From NCBI GenBank assembly GCA_027924585.1, contig BSBM01000870.1, positions 1,426,001-1,490,000 of the forward strand: a DNA stretch of 64,000 bases. The letters run 5' to 3'. Shown in pieces: positions 44,197 through 55,710 of this stretch. Made by a program: the position numbers and the translations under genes. This DNA is from Larix kaempferi. Lineage: Eukaryota; Streptophyta; Pinopsida; Pinales; Pinaceae. Positions within the stretch are counted from its first letter, which is position 1. Each line of letters begins with the position of its first letter. The notes below the pieces were generated by a model. The model was given only the letters and a program-made list of their open reading frames with translations, did no database searches and was not told the origin of the DNA.

Positions 44197-44304
44197 ATGT
44201 CCAAGACCTCCAACTATGCCCATTCAACATTTATTTCCTAGCGTTATAATGTATTTCGGCCATCAACTCCCCTTCTCACCTCATACATTAGGGGCATCTA
44301 TTAT

Positions 44305-44480
44305 AACACTAATTGACACTTCAATGACACTAATGGAACCCAAATGATGCCATTGGAATTTGAGTGACCCCAATGGCATCCAAGTGTCCCTAATGGAATC
44401 CAAATGTCCATAATGTCATATGAAGAGCCCCTAATAGCTTCTAAAGGCACTTAATGGCATATTAGGGTCCTCCATGATTG
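44305..44480. repeat. 20-bp minisatellite
   Basis: About eight degenerate units of 20-21 bp of the form tgaccctaatggaatccaaa (for example from 44325, 44345, 44365, 44385, 44405). Lies directly upstream of the SINE at 44505. Confidence 0.75.
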
Positions 44481-44504
44481 ATGGTCCCACCTTAGGACAA
44501 GTGT

Positions 44505-44745
44505 TTTTTTTTTGTTTTTTGTTTTTTTTAACTAGGGGAATCAACAACTGGGAAGGGGATAGTACTCGCGTGACACGGGGTCCAAGTATCCAATCCCGTC
44601 CGCTACCAACATACCCTTAGGTGCACCCACACAGCCCGCAATCATGGGGCATGGGTAAGCCGGGGTGATTTGAACTCGTGACCTCCATTTACAACAATTC
44701 CTTCATATCAAGCAACTCGTCGGTTGAGCTACACCCCTGCGGGCA
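44505..44745 (-). mobile_element. tRNA-derived SINE with 16-bp target duplications
   Basis: On the minus strand the head has an A box (TGTAGCTCAACCGACGAG) and a B box (GAGTTCAAATCACCC). A body of about 150 bp follows, then an A-rich tail of A runs broken by single C (44505-44532). Flanks are ccaccttaggacaagt (44489-44504) and ccaccttaagacaagt (44746-44761), one mismatch in 16. The body differs from the SINE at 4712, so it is another family. It would be Pol III transcribed and LINE-dependent. Confidence 0.87.
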
Positions 44746-44761
44746 CCACCTTAAGACAAGT

Positions 44762-45296
44762 TACTAGCTCAATCCAACCCAAAATTCACAAAAAAAGGGT
44801 TTTAAGGGGCACACACACTTTCCTATGGAGCAAGTCACATGTGAATTCTCTTTTCCTTCAAGGAAGCAATGCCTTGAAAATGCCACAAAAATATAAAAAT
44901 TCATGAATTTGAATAGATGGAACAACAATTTATCGGTTGAAACTCCTCGTAAACACCCTCTAACTGTCTCAACCATGCCAAATAATGTATAAATAAAGAA
45001 CTCATGTAAGAGATAGGGGCATCTATCACTCATAGTGTAATTATGATGGAACAATTGGTCCAAGCATATTGGGTTTTTATGCCCTTTCCCTACTCAGAGA
45101 CCCTTGTTTCTCGGATTCCATCATCCCTTGATTGGTGAGGTCCCCATTCTTGATTAGATTCTCCATTGTGTTCAAATAGAATATTGAAGGGTTGGGAAGA
45201 TCAAGGAATTGGTGGCCCGATCTAAGAGGGACTCAAATGAAGGTTTCGACAACAAGATCAAGTGATTGTACTTCTTGTTATTTTATCCTTCTTGTT
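44762..45296. other. No gene seen
   Basis: Short spacer between the SINE and copy 2 of the duplicated block; no motif recognised. Confidence 0.35.
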
Positions 45297-45931
45297 ATTT
45301 CGCATGGAGTCCAATGTTTGGTGGTCCACCTGGACTCACAATTGGCAATGTTGCAGCTCAACAATATATAACGTATTTGTGATCCTATCCTTCTACAAAA
45401 ATTCCTATGGGTGCAAATTCTTGAACATTCACTTTAATTCATTACATCTATTCATGTTCTGAGGGTTTTTAATTTTATATCTTATGCATTAACTAATTAT
45501 GTATGAGATTGGAATTTGTCTCATAGTAACATTGAAAAATCAAGCACATGTAAATAGCATAAAGAGAAAACACATTTGTATATAGAAGTACTAGTCGGAT
45601 TTTCGTTAATAGATAATATGAGTTTTCTACATCAAGTAAAAAATGTGTAGAATAATATACAAAATCGAGCCCTCGAACCCTATATGTCACATATATAAGG
45701 ACTACATAGTACAAAAATTGAGACGACTACTGCATCTCAAGACTCGAACTAAAATCCATGGTAACAAACTATAGGTATGGCCACCTGACAGAAGAGGTAG
45801 ATCTATTTATGCAGTGCTCCTACCAACTACCTCACCATCCCCTCTAGGAGGTTCTCGATCTTGGACATCGGATCTCAAAGGGTTATCCCCTCAAGGTTTT
45901 GCTAAAAAAACTAGAGTACCTACTCACCCTC
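45297..45931. repeat. Duplicated block, copy 2, left part
   Basis: Homologous to about 36037-36528. Contains the RNase H remnant in shifted frames (gtccaatgtttggtggtcc, gactcacaattggcaatg). Ends at target duplication ccctc, where element E is inserted; the block resumes at 51065. Confidence 0.8.
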
Positions 45932-45971
45932 TGTTGAAATATTGTAACTTCTAAGAATATTATATTTGTAC

Positions 45972-48150
45972 CTTTACAGGCCGAAACTTTTACAGGCCGA
46001 AGATAACATCCCCCTGTACCTTTTGTATGAAGCTCAGCCTCAGATTCGTTGTACTTTGTGATTTATGATCCATACAAGTTAAGGTTTCTGCCTCTTCCAG
46101 GATGCAATCCTAAAAAGGTGACCTAGGGAAAAAGGTCATATCTCGAGCTAGGAAGCTCCAAATGAAATTCTTTAAAAAGTGGTAGTTAGGGCACAGACTG
46201 TAGTTTGGCAGGTCCGCTTTTCAGAGGCCGAATTTGAAACGGTGACACGTGGCACTCCGTACAAGTTCGTTATGTTGTTTCATCCCATAAACAGGTCATG
46301 TTGCGACACTTGAGATAAATATATCTAAGAGAATCCATTAAAGCTCAGACCTGTGGGGTTGGAAATATGATAGGTTAGGCTACCACAGGCCAAAGTTTCA
46401 GACCCTGTAGATCCAAAATTTCAGAGATGCACCAGAAACAATACGGCACATCTGAAATGGCTCAACAGAGGAAATCTAAGAAGAGGAGGAAGAAGCTCTC
46501 ACTTAGGGTTTTTCAGTTTTTAGGTCTGAAAGGACCTGATACAATGTTGGAGACACCTGATACAACATTGGAAGCTTTGATAATGGATTTGGAATCCATT
46601 CATCATAGATATTGATCCTCCATCAAAATGTTGTGGGAGGAAGGAGATTGAAAATTAAGGTTTCCAAGTAAGAAGAAACCCTAGCAAAGTTGGGAGACTT
46701 ATAGGGAAGCAATAAAGGAGGTTTAAATGGAACTGATATTTATCATCCTAGAACTATGAACCTATACAAGATGTTTTACAAGTAATCTACCTTGGATGGT
46801 TAGGGTTTTACCCCTATAGAGAAGACTACTCGTCAGGTATGACTTGAGAAGACACATGTATGTTTTGAAATCTGATTCTTGATTAAGTTCATAATATGTT
46901 TGTCTTCATGTTATTGAGGTTAGTACAATTATGATTGGTTGATAATGAATGCATGTGAGTGATAGAAGACATTCATTGATTAGGGTTATGACACTTATGA
47001 TTATACTAAAGCACCTGTAAGGATGATGTTGTCTGCTAACAAGATACAGGTACATCAAGAAAGAAAAATCAAGTTCTATGACCCTGATGACATGAAGATA
47101 AAGACTCATCCGTAGTATTTGACCACATAGAAGCTCTACTTATGAGGTATGTATGAATTCGTTCTACTATGCTTAACTTATGGGATATGCAGGTTCTAGC
47201 ACAAGGTCTCTAAATCATTGAAAAGAACAAAGAAGATATTGTTTGGGTATGTTAAGACATAACCAAGCATGATAATCCAGGTATGTCTTAGGATCCTACT
47301 TTGTGTTAGGATCTTAGGTAAGTATACATGTGTATGAAATAATCATGACCATACATACTTAAGATTATTTAGAATCATAATGTTTTGATAGTATTGAGAT
47401 TATACTAATGAATGTATGATTATGTATGAGATCATGAGGATGACACTAGTGCACACTTAAGCTTGCATAGTGGTACAGAATGGATAGAAGTTCAAAGACG
47501 TATAATGATGCTATCATAAAATAGAGATCAAGCGGGAGGCAACCACACAAACATAAAAGATAAGTATTTGAGTTTTTATTTGAATCTCTGAATAGTTAAT
47601 GATATTGCTCATAATAGTTGTATGCATATTTGTATTCCTAGAATATATCATGCATAGTGTAAGCATTCATATAGCATTGAACAAATATACTACTAATATG
47701 CATATGATGGGTAAGTTGGACAAACATTCCATTGTTGCTTGTCTAGAATGACATGCTGAGAGTTGTGCACGCTCTTGATAGTATGTTCTGGTAGAGATGG
47801 AATGCATCTAGATAGACACTGTATGCATACAGGATATAGAAAAGTGTTATGCCAAAGTATTGGTCAAGATAGTTGCATAACTATGTGAATCATATCTATA
47901 TACATAATAGGTTATCATGTCAACATGATTTGATGATTATGAAGTATTACTAATCATGTAATTAACTTTGATTTGTAGGAAATTTCATGTGCTGATCTGC
48001 AAAAGAAGGATGATGAACACCGAACAAGTGATGGATGTTCAACAAGAAGACTTACAAATCAAACATACTATAGAAGGCTCGTGGCTAGAAGATTCTCTTA
48101 GAAAGAGGAAAATGATCATGACGAGATGTTTGCTCCAAGTGGCTAGATAA
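45972..48150. other. Non-coding filler inside element E
   Basis: Occupies the place of 5' LTR, gag, protease and integrase. No copia motif is visible until about 47968. Short repeated acaggccgaaac words occur at 45976-46000. It may be acquired foreign DNA or very decayed element sequence. Confidence 0.4.
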
Positions 48151-48410
48151 GACCATTCTCCTAATGGTGTAATTGAAGAAGAAGTACGAATCGAGAAAAC
48201 TCCCAGGATTCAATTGAAGAAAGCTCTGTACGGGTACCCAGGATTGATAGTCATTTGATGAGCTTAATGATCACCATGGGTGATGCGGATCTCAATCTTT
48301 TCCACAAGGTTGAAGATGGTGTCTATATACAGATGACATTCTTCTCTTACATGGATGCAAGAAGGAACTCACCACAGAGTTCGAATGATAGTGAGGCTCA
48401 TATCAGTAGA
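48150..48410 (+). pseudogene. Element E, first (very decayed) RT copy
   Basis: Translation shows LPNGVIEEEVRIEK and LKKALYG close together, then RIDSHLMSLMITMGDADLNL and VEDGVYIQ. These are counterparts of FLNGVIEEEVYIEQ, KKALYG and RIDSFLTSLGFTKSKADPNL in element B, with large internal deletions. A second, better copy of the last part follows at 48472, so this RT segment is present twice. Confidence 0.6.
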
Positions 48411-48471
48411 CCCACATGACGAGAGATGGCACGAAATAGATATGCAGAAGATCACTCAATGCAGAGTGTGA

Positions 48472-48720
48472 ATGATGTTTAGTCATAGAGGGAGAATTGA
48501 TAGCTTCTTGACAAGCTTGGGCTTTACCAAAAGTAAAGTTGATCCTAACCTTTACCTTAAGGTTATAGATGATGAACCTGTCATAATATTACTGTATGTG
48601 GATGATATCTTTCTAACAGGGAATGACAAACAGATCATGGAAAGCAAGAAGAATCTGGCTACAGAATTTGAGATGAAAGATCTCGGATTGATGCATTACT
48701 TACTATGTCTGGAAGTATAG
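48472..48720 (+). pseudogene. Element E, second RT copy
   Basis: 82 codons: GRIDSFLTSLGFTKSKVDPNLYLKV, LLYVDDIFLTGNDKQI and FEMKDLGLMHYLLCLEV, then a stop. Very similar to the same part of element B (residues 731-810 of its pol). Confidence 0.88.
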
Positions 48721-48839
48721 CAAGGCCTAGAAGGAATCTTTCTCAACCAGGGAAAGTATTTGATATGTTGGAATGCAAAGTCATGGCCACTCCCATGGAT
48801 TCCAACTTGAAGCTATTAGTTGATGACTCATAAGAGTTA

Positions 48840-49278
48840 GTGGATGTGACTCTGTATAGACAGATTATTGGGTCATTGATGTATCTGATGAATACCAGGC
48901 CAGATATATGCTTTGTTGTGAAGACCTTGAGTCAGTATCTAGTGGAACCTAGACATGTTCACCTGATATCTACAAAGCATGTGATGAGGTACCTAAAGGG
49001 TACGATGGAATTTGGTCTATGTTATCTTGGAGATCATGACTTCAGATTGTATGGCTACACAGATGTTGATTGGGAAGGAAGTGTATCAGACAGGAAGAGC
49101 ACATCGGGCAGATGTTATTGTCTGGGATTTGCCATGATCTCGTGGTTTAGCAGGAAGCAGTCTAGTGTGGCTCTCAGCACAGCTGAAGCGGAATATATAG
49201 CTACTTGCTCTGCTAGTCGTGAAGCGATATGGCTTCAGAAGTTGTTATCAGGATTGTTTGACTTGGAGATGGATCCTC
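48840..49278 (+). pseudogene. Element E RNase H, C-terminus replaced by repeats
   Basis: LYRQIIGSLMYLMNTRPDICF, GYTDVDWEGSVSDRKSTSG, ALSTAEAEYIATCSA and LFDLEMDP, after which the frame runs straight into the 82-bp repeats. The last 85 or so residues (CDNQS to the ILTK end) present in element B are deleted. The frame shows the T that element B lacks at GSLMYL. Confidence 0.88.
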
Positions 49279-49606
49279 GGACTTCGGTCCCTGAATTGAT
49301 CCGTAGACATATGTCTCTGAGAAGTGGTCTCTAGTGGACGAGAGGGATTGTATCATCCCTGGACTTCGGTCCCTGAATTGATCCGTAGACATATGCCTCT
49401 GAGAAGTGGTCCCTAGTGGACGAGAGGGATTGTATCATCACTAGACTTCGGTCCCTGAATTGATCCGTAAACATATGTCTTTGAGAAGTGGTACCTAGTG
49501 GATGAGAGGGATTGTATCATCCCTGGACTTCGGTCCCTGAAATGATCCGTAGACATATGTCTTTGAAAAGTGGTCCTTAGACTTTGTCTAAGTGTACATG
49601 ATAGGA
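49279..49606. repeat. 82-bp tandem array (array c of element E)
   Basis: Four units starting (g/a)gacttcggtcc at 49279, 49361, 49443 and 49525, period exactly 82. Related in length and sequence to the 82-bp units of element B (17220-17385). Confidence 0.92.
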
Positions 49607-49647
49607 CTGCATCGTCCCTGAACAGTTGGTTCAAAATGTACGTGATA

Positions 49648-49927
49648 GGACTGCATCGTCCATAGACATGAGAGGTGTCTTAAATTGATCAGGATTGATA
49701 ATCCTGTAAGTAGATATGGACTGCATCGTCCATAGACATGAGAGGTGTCTTAAATTGATCAGGATTGATCATCCTGTAAGTAGATCTGGACTACATCGTC
49801 CATAGACATGAGAGGTGTCTTAAATTGATCGAGATTGATCATCCTGTAAGTAGATCTGGACTGCATCATCCATATACATGAGAGGTGTCTTAAATTGATC
49901 AGGATTGTTCATCCCATAAGTGGATCA
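49648..49927. repeat. 70-bp tandem array (array b of element E)
   Basis: Four units starting ggact(g/a)catc at 49648, 49718, 49788 and 49858, period exactly 70. They share ggactgcatcgtcc and agacatgaga with the 90-bp array of element B. Confidence 0.92.
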
Positions 49928-50013
49928 GGATTGTATCATCCTTGGACCTATGTCCTAAAGTGAGAGGGATTGATCATTCCATAATTGGATCACGTGTATT
50001 GCAGAGTATGCTA

Positions 50014-50264
50014 CTATGATGATGTTGTTGATCGAAAGGATCCAGATGATGATACTGTTGATCGAGAGGATCCAGATGATGATACTGTTGATCGAGAGGA
50101 TCCAGATGATGATACTGTTGATCGAGAGGATCCAGATGATGATATTGTTGATCGAGAGGATCCAAATGATGATATTGTTGATCGAGAGGATCCAGATCAT
50201 GATGTTTTTGATCGAGAGGATCCAGATGATGATATTGTTAATCGAGAAGATCCAAATGATGTTG
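50014..50264. repeat. 30-bp tandem array (array a of element E)
   Basis: About eight units of gatactgttgatcgagagga plus tccagatgat, period 30. Because 30 is divisible by three, repetitive open frames appear on both strands; they are not proteins. Confidence 0.93.
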
Positions 50265-50471
50265 TTGTAGCTATTAGAGTACTGCAGAAGATGAAGACTC
50301 AGTACGGAAGATGTTGATGTTCCAGTATAGAAGATATTGAAGATGCTCCAATAACTGTTTGAGTTACTGATGATGTATGAAGAAAGCTTCCAATGATTTA
50401 TAAATGTATCATGTATCATGTAGTTGATGACTCCTTGCTCCTGCAGATGTTGTTATAATATCCTTCTCGTT

Positions 50472-50480
50472 AAGGGGAAG
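50472..50480 (+). other. Element E polypurine tract
   Basis: AAGGGGAAG directly before the 3' LTR, one base different from the PPT of element B. Confidence 0.82.
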
Positions 50481-51064
50481 TGTTGAAATATTGTAACTTC
50501 TAAGAATATTATATTTGTACTTTATTAATCCGGAGATGTTTATTCCTCCGTCGGAATGTGGTAACTTGGGTTATTAGACTTCCCTGGTGGGGTCGGCCCA
50601 AATTCAGTTGTATGGGGTGTTTAAGTCCCATAGTGGGGTCGGCCCAAATTCAGTTGTATGGGGTGTTTAAGTCCCATAGTGGGGTCGACCTAGTCAGCAT
50701 TATGTTGAGTGGTTAAGTTGGGGTCAACCTAGCTAAGGTTAAAAGACAAGTGAAGTAGTGTATAAATAGAGGAGGTGTGTTCCTCATTTAACATACACTC
50801 ACTTGTGAAACTCACATAGGAGAAAAAGAGATCTGCAAAGGAGGAGAAGGAGCTCATGTTTGGGGATTACATCATTGTATTTGTTGGTCATCTATATTGA
50901 GGAAGCTTTGCTCGGTTTTCTACCCCATGAGACTTTCCCAGGATAAATTGTGTCTCTTATGTTTATGTTGTGCTTGTTGTTCTTTCAGTGATCATGTATA
51001 TGATATTGTTGTGAAATTGAATGTAATACTGATGCTATCTATCTTAGCATATTGAATTTTAAAA
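50481..51064 (+). repeat. Element E 3' LTR
   Basis: 584 bp, starts TGTTGAAATATTGTAAC. Has a TATA box (TATAAATAG near 50761) and duplicated gggtcggccc stretches at about 50590 and 50637. The end (ATTTTAAAA) has lost the terminal CA. Confidence 0.85.
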
Positions 51065-54000
51065 CCCTCTACAACGAGCTCGTTCATGCGCATGAACTGA
51101 GAGTGACCCATTGGTCGTATCGGTCCTATATATGCAACGTCAACATTTTTTGTTATATTTATGGATGCCAAAAACAATTTTACCTTTCGTTTCAAAAACA
51201 TTATGACAAAAATCCAAAAATAATGATATAAAACAACAATACAATACCTGTAAATCCCCATCGCTCATTGGGAGGTAGTGTAAGATTGTGATCATGACTG
51301 TTGTCCATCTTGGTTTTGGGGAACTCCCCGATTTTCAACAACTAACAAAACCACCAATCAAATAAATCATTTATCACATTCCCTCCTCCCAAGTGGTACA
51401 TCATGTCTTCCCATCGGATCATCCTAGGTTGTCAAGGCCCAAGACAATCAATACCGATGCATGATTACATCGCTAAAAGCTTCTCAAGGAAGAAATAAAC
51501 CAATATTCTTGCATAGTCAAAGTTCTTCTATTTCCCTATTTTGAAATTTTATCAATTGGGTCTTTATGTTCATAAGAAGAATGGTGCACTAATCAAATAT
51601 AGAGGGTCTTGAGCACTCTATATCATAGAACATTTGTGCCTAGGATGCTTAATGCAAAGCAAATGATCCCACCATTCATTTAATAGTCAACAGGATGACC
51701 TTCAAAGGAAAATTTTCTATGTTGGAGATTGGGATCTGTGTGCATATATTTTTGGTCCTTGTGGAGCAATAGGTGTCTATATATTCATGTATTGTGAGCA
51801 CTGCTCCACCTTTTCCACCTCCTTTCAGGTTAATTGGAACCCCTTGCCAAGACAAGCCTGTGATGACGTAGAGATCATCAACCATGAAATATAGGATCTC
51901 CCCATCCATGACAAATGCATTTTGGTCAAACTCCCAATAACCCACTAGTAGTTGGATCAATTTATTTGGGGATCTTATGTTTCGAACACGATATCATTTA
52001 AGCAACCTACAATTTCGAAGAGCATCCAATGTGTCATCATCTTAAAGTGCAACCCTATCAATGTCTTCATGTTCCCTTTCTCACCGAATGATAAACATTT
52101 TTGCAATTTGGAAACAAAAAATTGAGCAATAGTTTCAATGAATTAGAAGCTAATTTGTATAAATTGGAAGCTAATTTTCCAAATTGAAAACTAATTTGCA
52201 TCAATTGGAAGATAATGTGCATCAATTGGAGGCTAATTTGTAAAAAATGAAAGCTAATTGGAAAAAATTTGAGGTTAACTTGCATTTTTGGAAGTAAAAC
52301 TCTTGTTTGTATCCATTCCAACGGGTATACATGCCTTCCTTTGAGGAAAAACGTGTGTACACATGCTTTCCCTCAAGGGAAGGCACATGTAGGTCCTTTA
52401 ACACATGCCCTGACCTCAAGAGAAGCATGTGTGCTCACTTGAAGGTGTAATAAGGGTTGGAAAAACCCCAAAAACATGAGACTTGAAAATGAAACCAATA
52501 GAAAGGAAGAGGGGATCATAAGGAAGAAACTGGAGGTAACAGAATGTCTAATAGTCACCTAGTCACCCCACATTCATTGTTTGAAGTTTGAGGGAAATTT
52601 GGGAAATTTGGTCTCCAATGGAAGCTTGTGGTTGAAGTCTCAAATGAAATGGTAATTTCAAGTTTTACATGGATTTATTTGAATTTTTACCTACTTCTCT
52701 ATAGTTTAAGATGATCTTTGATTATTTCATGATCAATTCTTATTATTGATGACATTAACACTATATGTCGATATTGTTTTGGTGAGGTTTACAAAAATAA
52801 CAGATTTTTTATAACTTTGGCATCATCAAATATTGATACACAATGGTCCATATTAACAATTATATGATTCAAAACTGGCATATTGGGTAGGATCATTTCC
52901 ACCTTTCATTTTGCACTATCTTTCTCTGTCTCATTATGCCTTAGGATCCACCCCACCAAGTTGCAACATTATACCTCTTTGAATTAAAAAGTCATAATTT
53001 GAGTGGTAGAACCTACCAAACATGTGTGCCCTAGTTAGATCCTCTATTGTCTCATCCATCGCTACAATTTTTTGTAGGATCAGGAGTCCCTTCTTAGTCC
53101 TGTCATGACTCTGCAATAAAGCCACATGAATTCTTCTCAACCTTTTTATGGCTAAAAATTTTTTCATTGTCGCGCTACATATTTTACTTGCGCTAATGAG
53201 TTTCATGTTCATTATCATTCTCCTTTCGGTACTTACCACTTTTGCATGCTCACTTTTCACTTGCCTTTACTTTTATTATAGACACATTTAAGAACCCTTA
53301 TCTTCATAGGATATGCTATATCCACATCCCGCACTTCCCTTTCTTGCATTTTTTGCATAGATATGTTATGTACGCTTGGAATGTATATGCATGACATGCG
53401 ATGCTTGTCTCCTCCACTGTAATATGGCATTCTTTTATTCTTTTTTGGGATTTATTAATATTAAAAATACAAAATAAAATAAAATATTTGTAATTAAAAA
53501 AAGAGGGGGGCGAGATGTTAGATCTCCATTGTTTTTAGGGCAACAGTTCAGTTATGTCACCCTTGAATAAAGCACCAATTTCGAGTCCACTCGACAAGTT
53601 GTGTCTTAGTATTTCCTTAGGAATTGGAACAGGAATGATATCTAAGTCTGTACTCCTCCAATTGGTTACTCTTCCAATCATTATGGAGAATCTGTTAAAT
53701 GCCCCTTGCATTGAAAAATTTATATCATTGTTCCCTTGGTGTCAAATGCTTCCCAAGTCACATTTGTTTCGTGCTACTGTTCAAGGGTTTTTCATAGCCT
53801 ACATCGGCCATTCCTTAGTTTCTCTGACTATTCATGTCTATCTTCCCCATTTTCATGTTTCTCTCAATGTCATTATTATAACCGGTGCGTGCTTGTGCTA
53901 GCGTAGAAGGTTTCCATTGACTTCTCATTAGTGGTTCATTTCTCATCGAACTGGCACATTTCTCTAAGATATTGACTTGGATTCATTGGCACCATAGGCC

Positions 54001-54110
54001 TTCTTTCATCATTGGTAGGTTAAATTTCTCTCAATAGATGACATCTCATCATTATTCGTTGACTAAGTGGTTTCCCATATGTTCGACGACAGGCCTCTAT
54101 TCACATTTTG
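51065..54110. repeat. Duplicated block, copy 2, right part
   Basis: Homologous to 36524-38640, resuming after element E at ccctctacaacgag. Contains about 700 bp (53150-53880) that copy 1 lacks and the better preserved mobile-domain-like frame at 51960-51676. Beyond 54110 the similarity to copy 1 fades. Confidence 0.8.
51676..51960 (-). pseudogene. Plant mobile domain-like fragment, copy 2
   Basis: 94 codons: LLVGYWEFDQNAFVMDGEI, MVDDLYVITGLSWQGVPINL, GGGKGGAVLTIHEYIDTYC and TQIPISNIENFPLKVILL. The pattern F..DGE.L..xVDDxYxITGLSxxG resembles the N-terminal part of plant mobile domain (aminotransferase-like) proteins, which occur as host proteins (MAIL1 family) and inside plant transposons. 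The frame is antisense to the RNase H remnant of the same block. It lacks the rest of the domain. Assignment is by pattern memory. Confidence 0.5.
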
Positions 54111-54779
54111 GGATTTGTGACATACCTTGTATTCTATTTTCATAATTATAAATAGGTGGAATTCCTCACCTTTGTGAACATATTTCTTCATGGGTTGTTA
54201 CTCGGAGGGTATTTTTCATGCACTATTCCAATTTGGTGCACACAAGAGATGTACTCAGTGGTGTTTGTGCAAAACTTTTTTACATGACCTTTGAAAATAA
54301 ATCAGTTCATATTATGTGCTTGTGTTGGTTGATGGGGGATGCCCTAATTCCTCCCTTCCAATGGATCTTTTCCCATCGACATCAACTCATTATTCTCAGA
54401 GAGTGGGATTTAGAGACCTTTACATTACCTTGGGGCTTGCAGTGATTAGCAATAGGTTCCCTTGCTATCGATAGATGGAATACATCAATGTACTATATGT
54501 TAACACCACTTAGAAAAAATCCCACAGGGGAAGGAAAGGGAAGCCCCCAACCGAAATCTCAAGCCTGCCCACTAACTTTTTACTCCAAAAGAAGAGGCAA
54601 AAACTCCCCAAAAATGGCTAAGTATTAACCGCTTTCGACTAGATGAGCAAGCCATGGTAAGAAAAATGATAAAAAGGAGGTATTCCCGCTCTTAAGAGAT
54701 TGAATGGTCGAGATTGGAGATAGAGATAGATCGACGGCCATAAAGCGATTTCGCAAAGGTTCTGACTTCCGAACCCACA
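54111..54779. other. No gene seen
   Basis: Weak frames (for example 54218-54445) without recognisable families. Sequence between the duplicated block and the minisatellite. Confidence 0.35.
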
Positions 54780-55410
54780 TTACGGACTGCGGAAATCGAA
54801 GGAATAAATTTTTCAAAACTGTGAATTTGGATTTCTGATTTCCAACTCCCACATGTTGGATTGCGGATTGCGGACGCATGTTTTATTCGAATTTGTATGC
54901 CAAGGTTCCGAATTTATGACACCCACATTTCGGATTGCGGATTGCGGATTGCGGAGGAATAAATTATTCCAAGTTGCTAATTTGGAGTTCCGACTTTCGA
55001 CTCCAACATGTCGGATTGCGGAGGCGTGTTTTCTCCGAAGCGGTGAATTTGCGGTTCCATTTTTTGACTCCTGCATGTCGGATTGCGGATTGCGGAGGCA
55101 TGTTTTCTTCAAAGCGGTGAATTTGCAGTTCCAATTTCCGAATCCCGCATGTCAGATTGTGGATTACAGAGGCATGACTTCTTCAAAGTGGTGAATTTGG
55201 GGTTCCGACTTCTGATTCCCGCATTGCGGATTGCAGAATTCAGAGGCATGATTTCTTTGAAACGATGAATTTGGGGTTCGGACTACCGTCTTGCGCATTG
55301 CAGATTGAGGAAGTCAAAGGCGTGATTTCGTCAAAGTTGTGAACTTAGGATTCCGACTTTCGACTCCCGTATTTTCAATCGCGAATTGCGGAAGTTGGAT
55401 TGGGGATTGT
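54780..55410. repeat. About 75-bp minisatellite with nested 7-bp GCGGATT repeats
   Basis: About eight divergent units, each with gaatttg(g/c)ggttccgac, then cgactcccgcatgtcgg, then one to three copies of gcggatt, then ggaggcatgttttcttc. Anchor words start at about 54822, 54895, 54970, 55045, 55120, 55190, 55265 and 55340. The 7-bp word attgcgg is itself repeated up to three times (54930-54955). Confidence 0.85.
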
Positions 55411-55710
55411 AGACTGAAGTTGACATTTTAGAATAAATTGCGGTTGTGTAAAATCGCAGAACGGGAGAAAAAAATGGAATATTCGATTGCATAAATGAAC
55501 TGTGTCGCAACTGGGAGTCGATATGAAGGCAAAAGAAAGCGCAATATGAGGTCAATCCCTACCAATCAGCCTGAAATGCCTCAATCTAAAAGACAACAGG
55601 TTGTTTTGGCAGTTCAATTTTACACTGGAAGCACACTGAAGTTACCCATGAGCTCATCTCCAGTTCAAGAAACAGGGGTCGATCCGAACAGCCTGAGTGA
55701 AGAAGGAAGA

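Larger units (their letters stand above)
45932..51064 (+). mobile_element. Element E: rearranged Ty1/copia relic related to element B
   Basis: Bounded by target duplications CCCTC (45927-45931 and 51065-51069), confirmed by the unfilled paralogous site at 36524-36528. The 5' LTR is reduced to about 40 bp (TGTTGAAATATTG..., 45932-45971). The 3' LTR is 50481-51064, with a terminal CA decayed to AA. LTR and array sequences are relatives of element B. Most of gag-pol is replaced by non-coding sequence; RT and RNase H pieces remain (48160-49270), followed by three tandem arrays and the PPT. Confidence 0.85.

Noticed and set aside
49955-50419. Repetitive open frames (DPDDD and ILSINN types) on both strands
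   Set aside because: Product of the 30-bp tandem array in element E; the period is divisible by three, so stops are avoided by chance.
54813-55268. Several 60-113-codon frames with repeated RIADCG peptides
   Set aside because: Produced by the 75-bp minisatellite and its gcggatt words.
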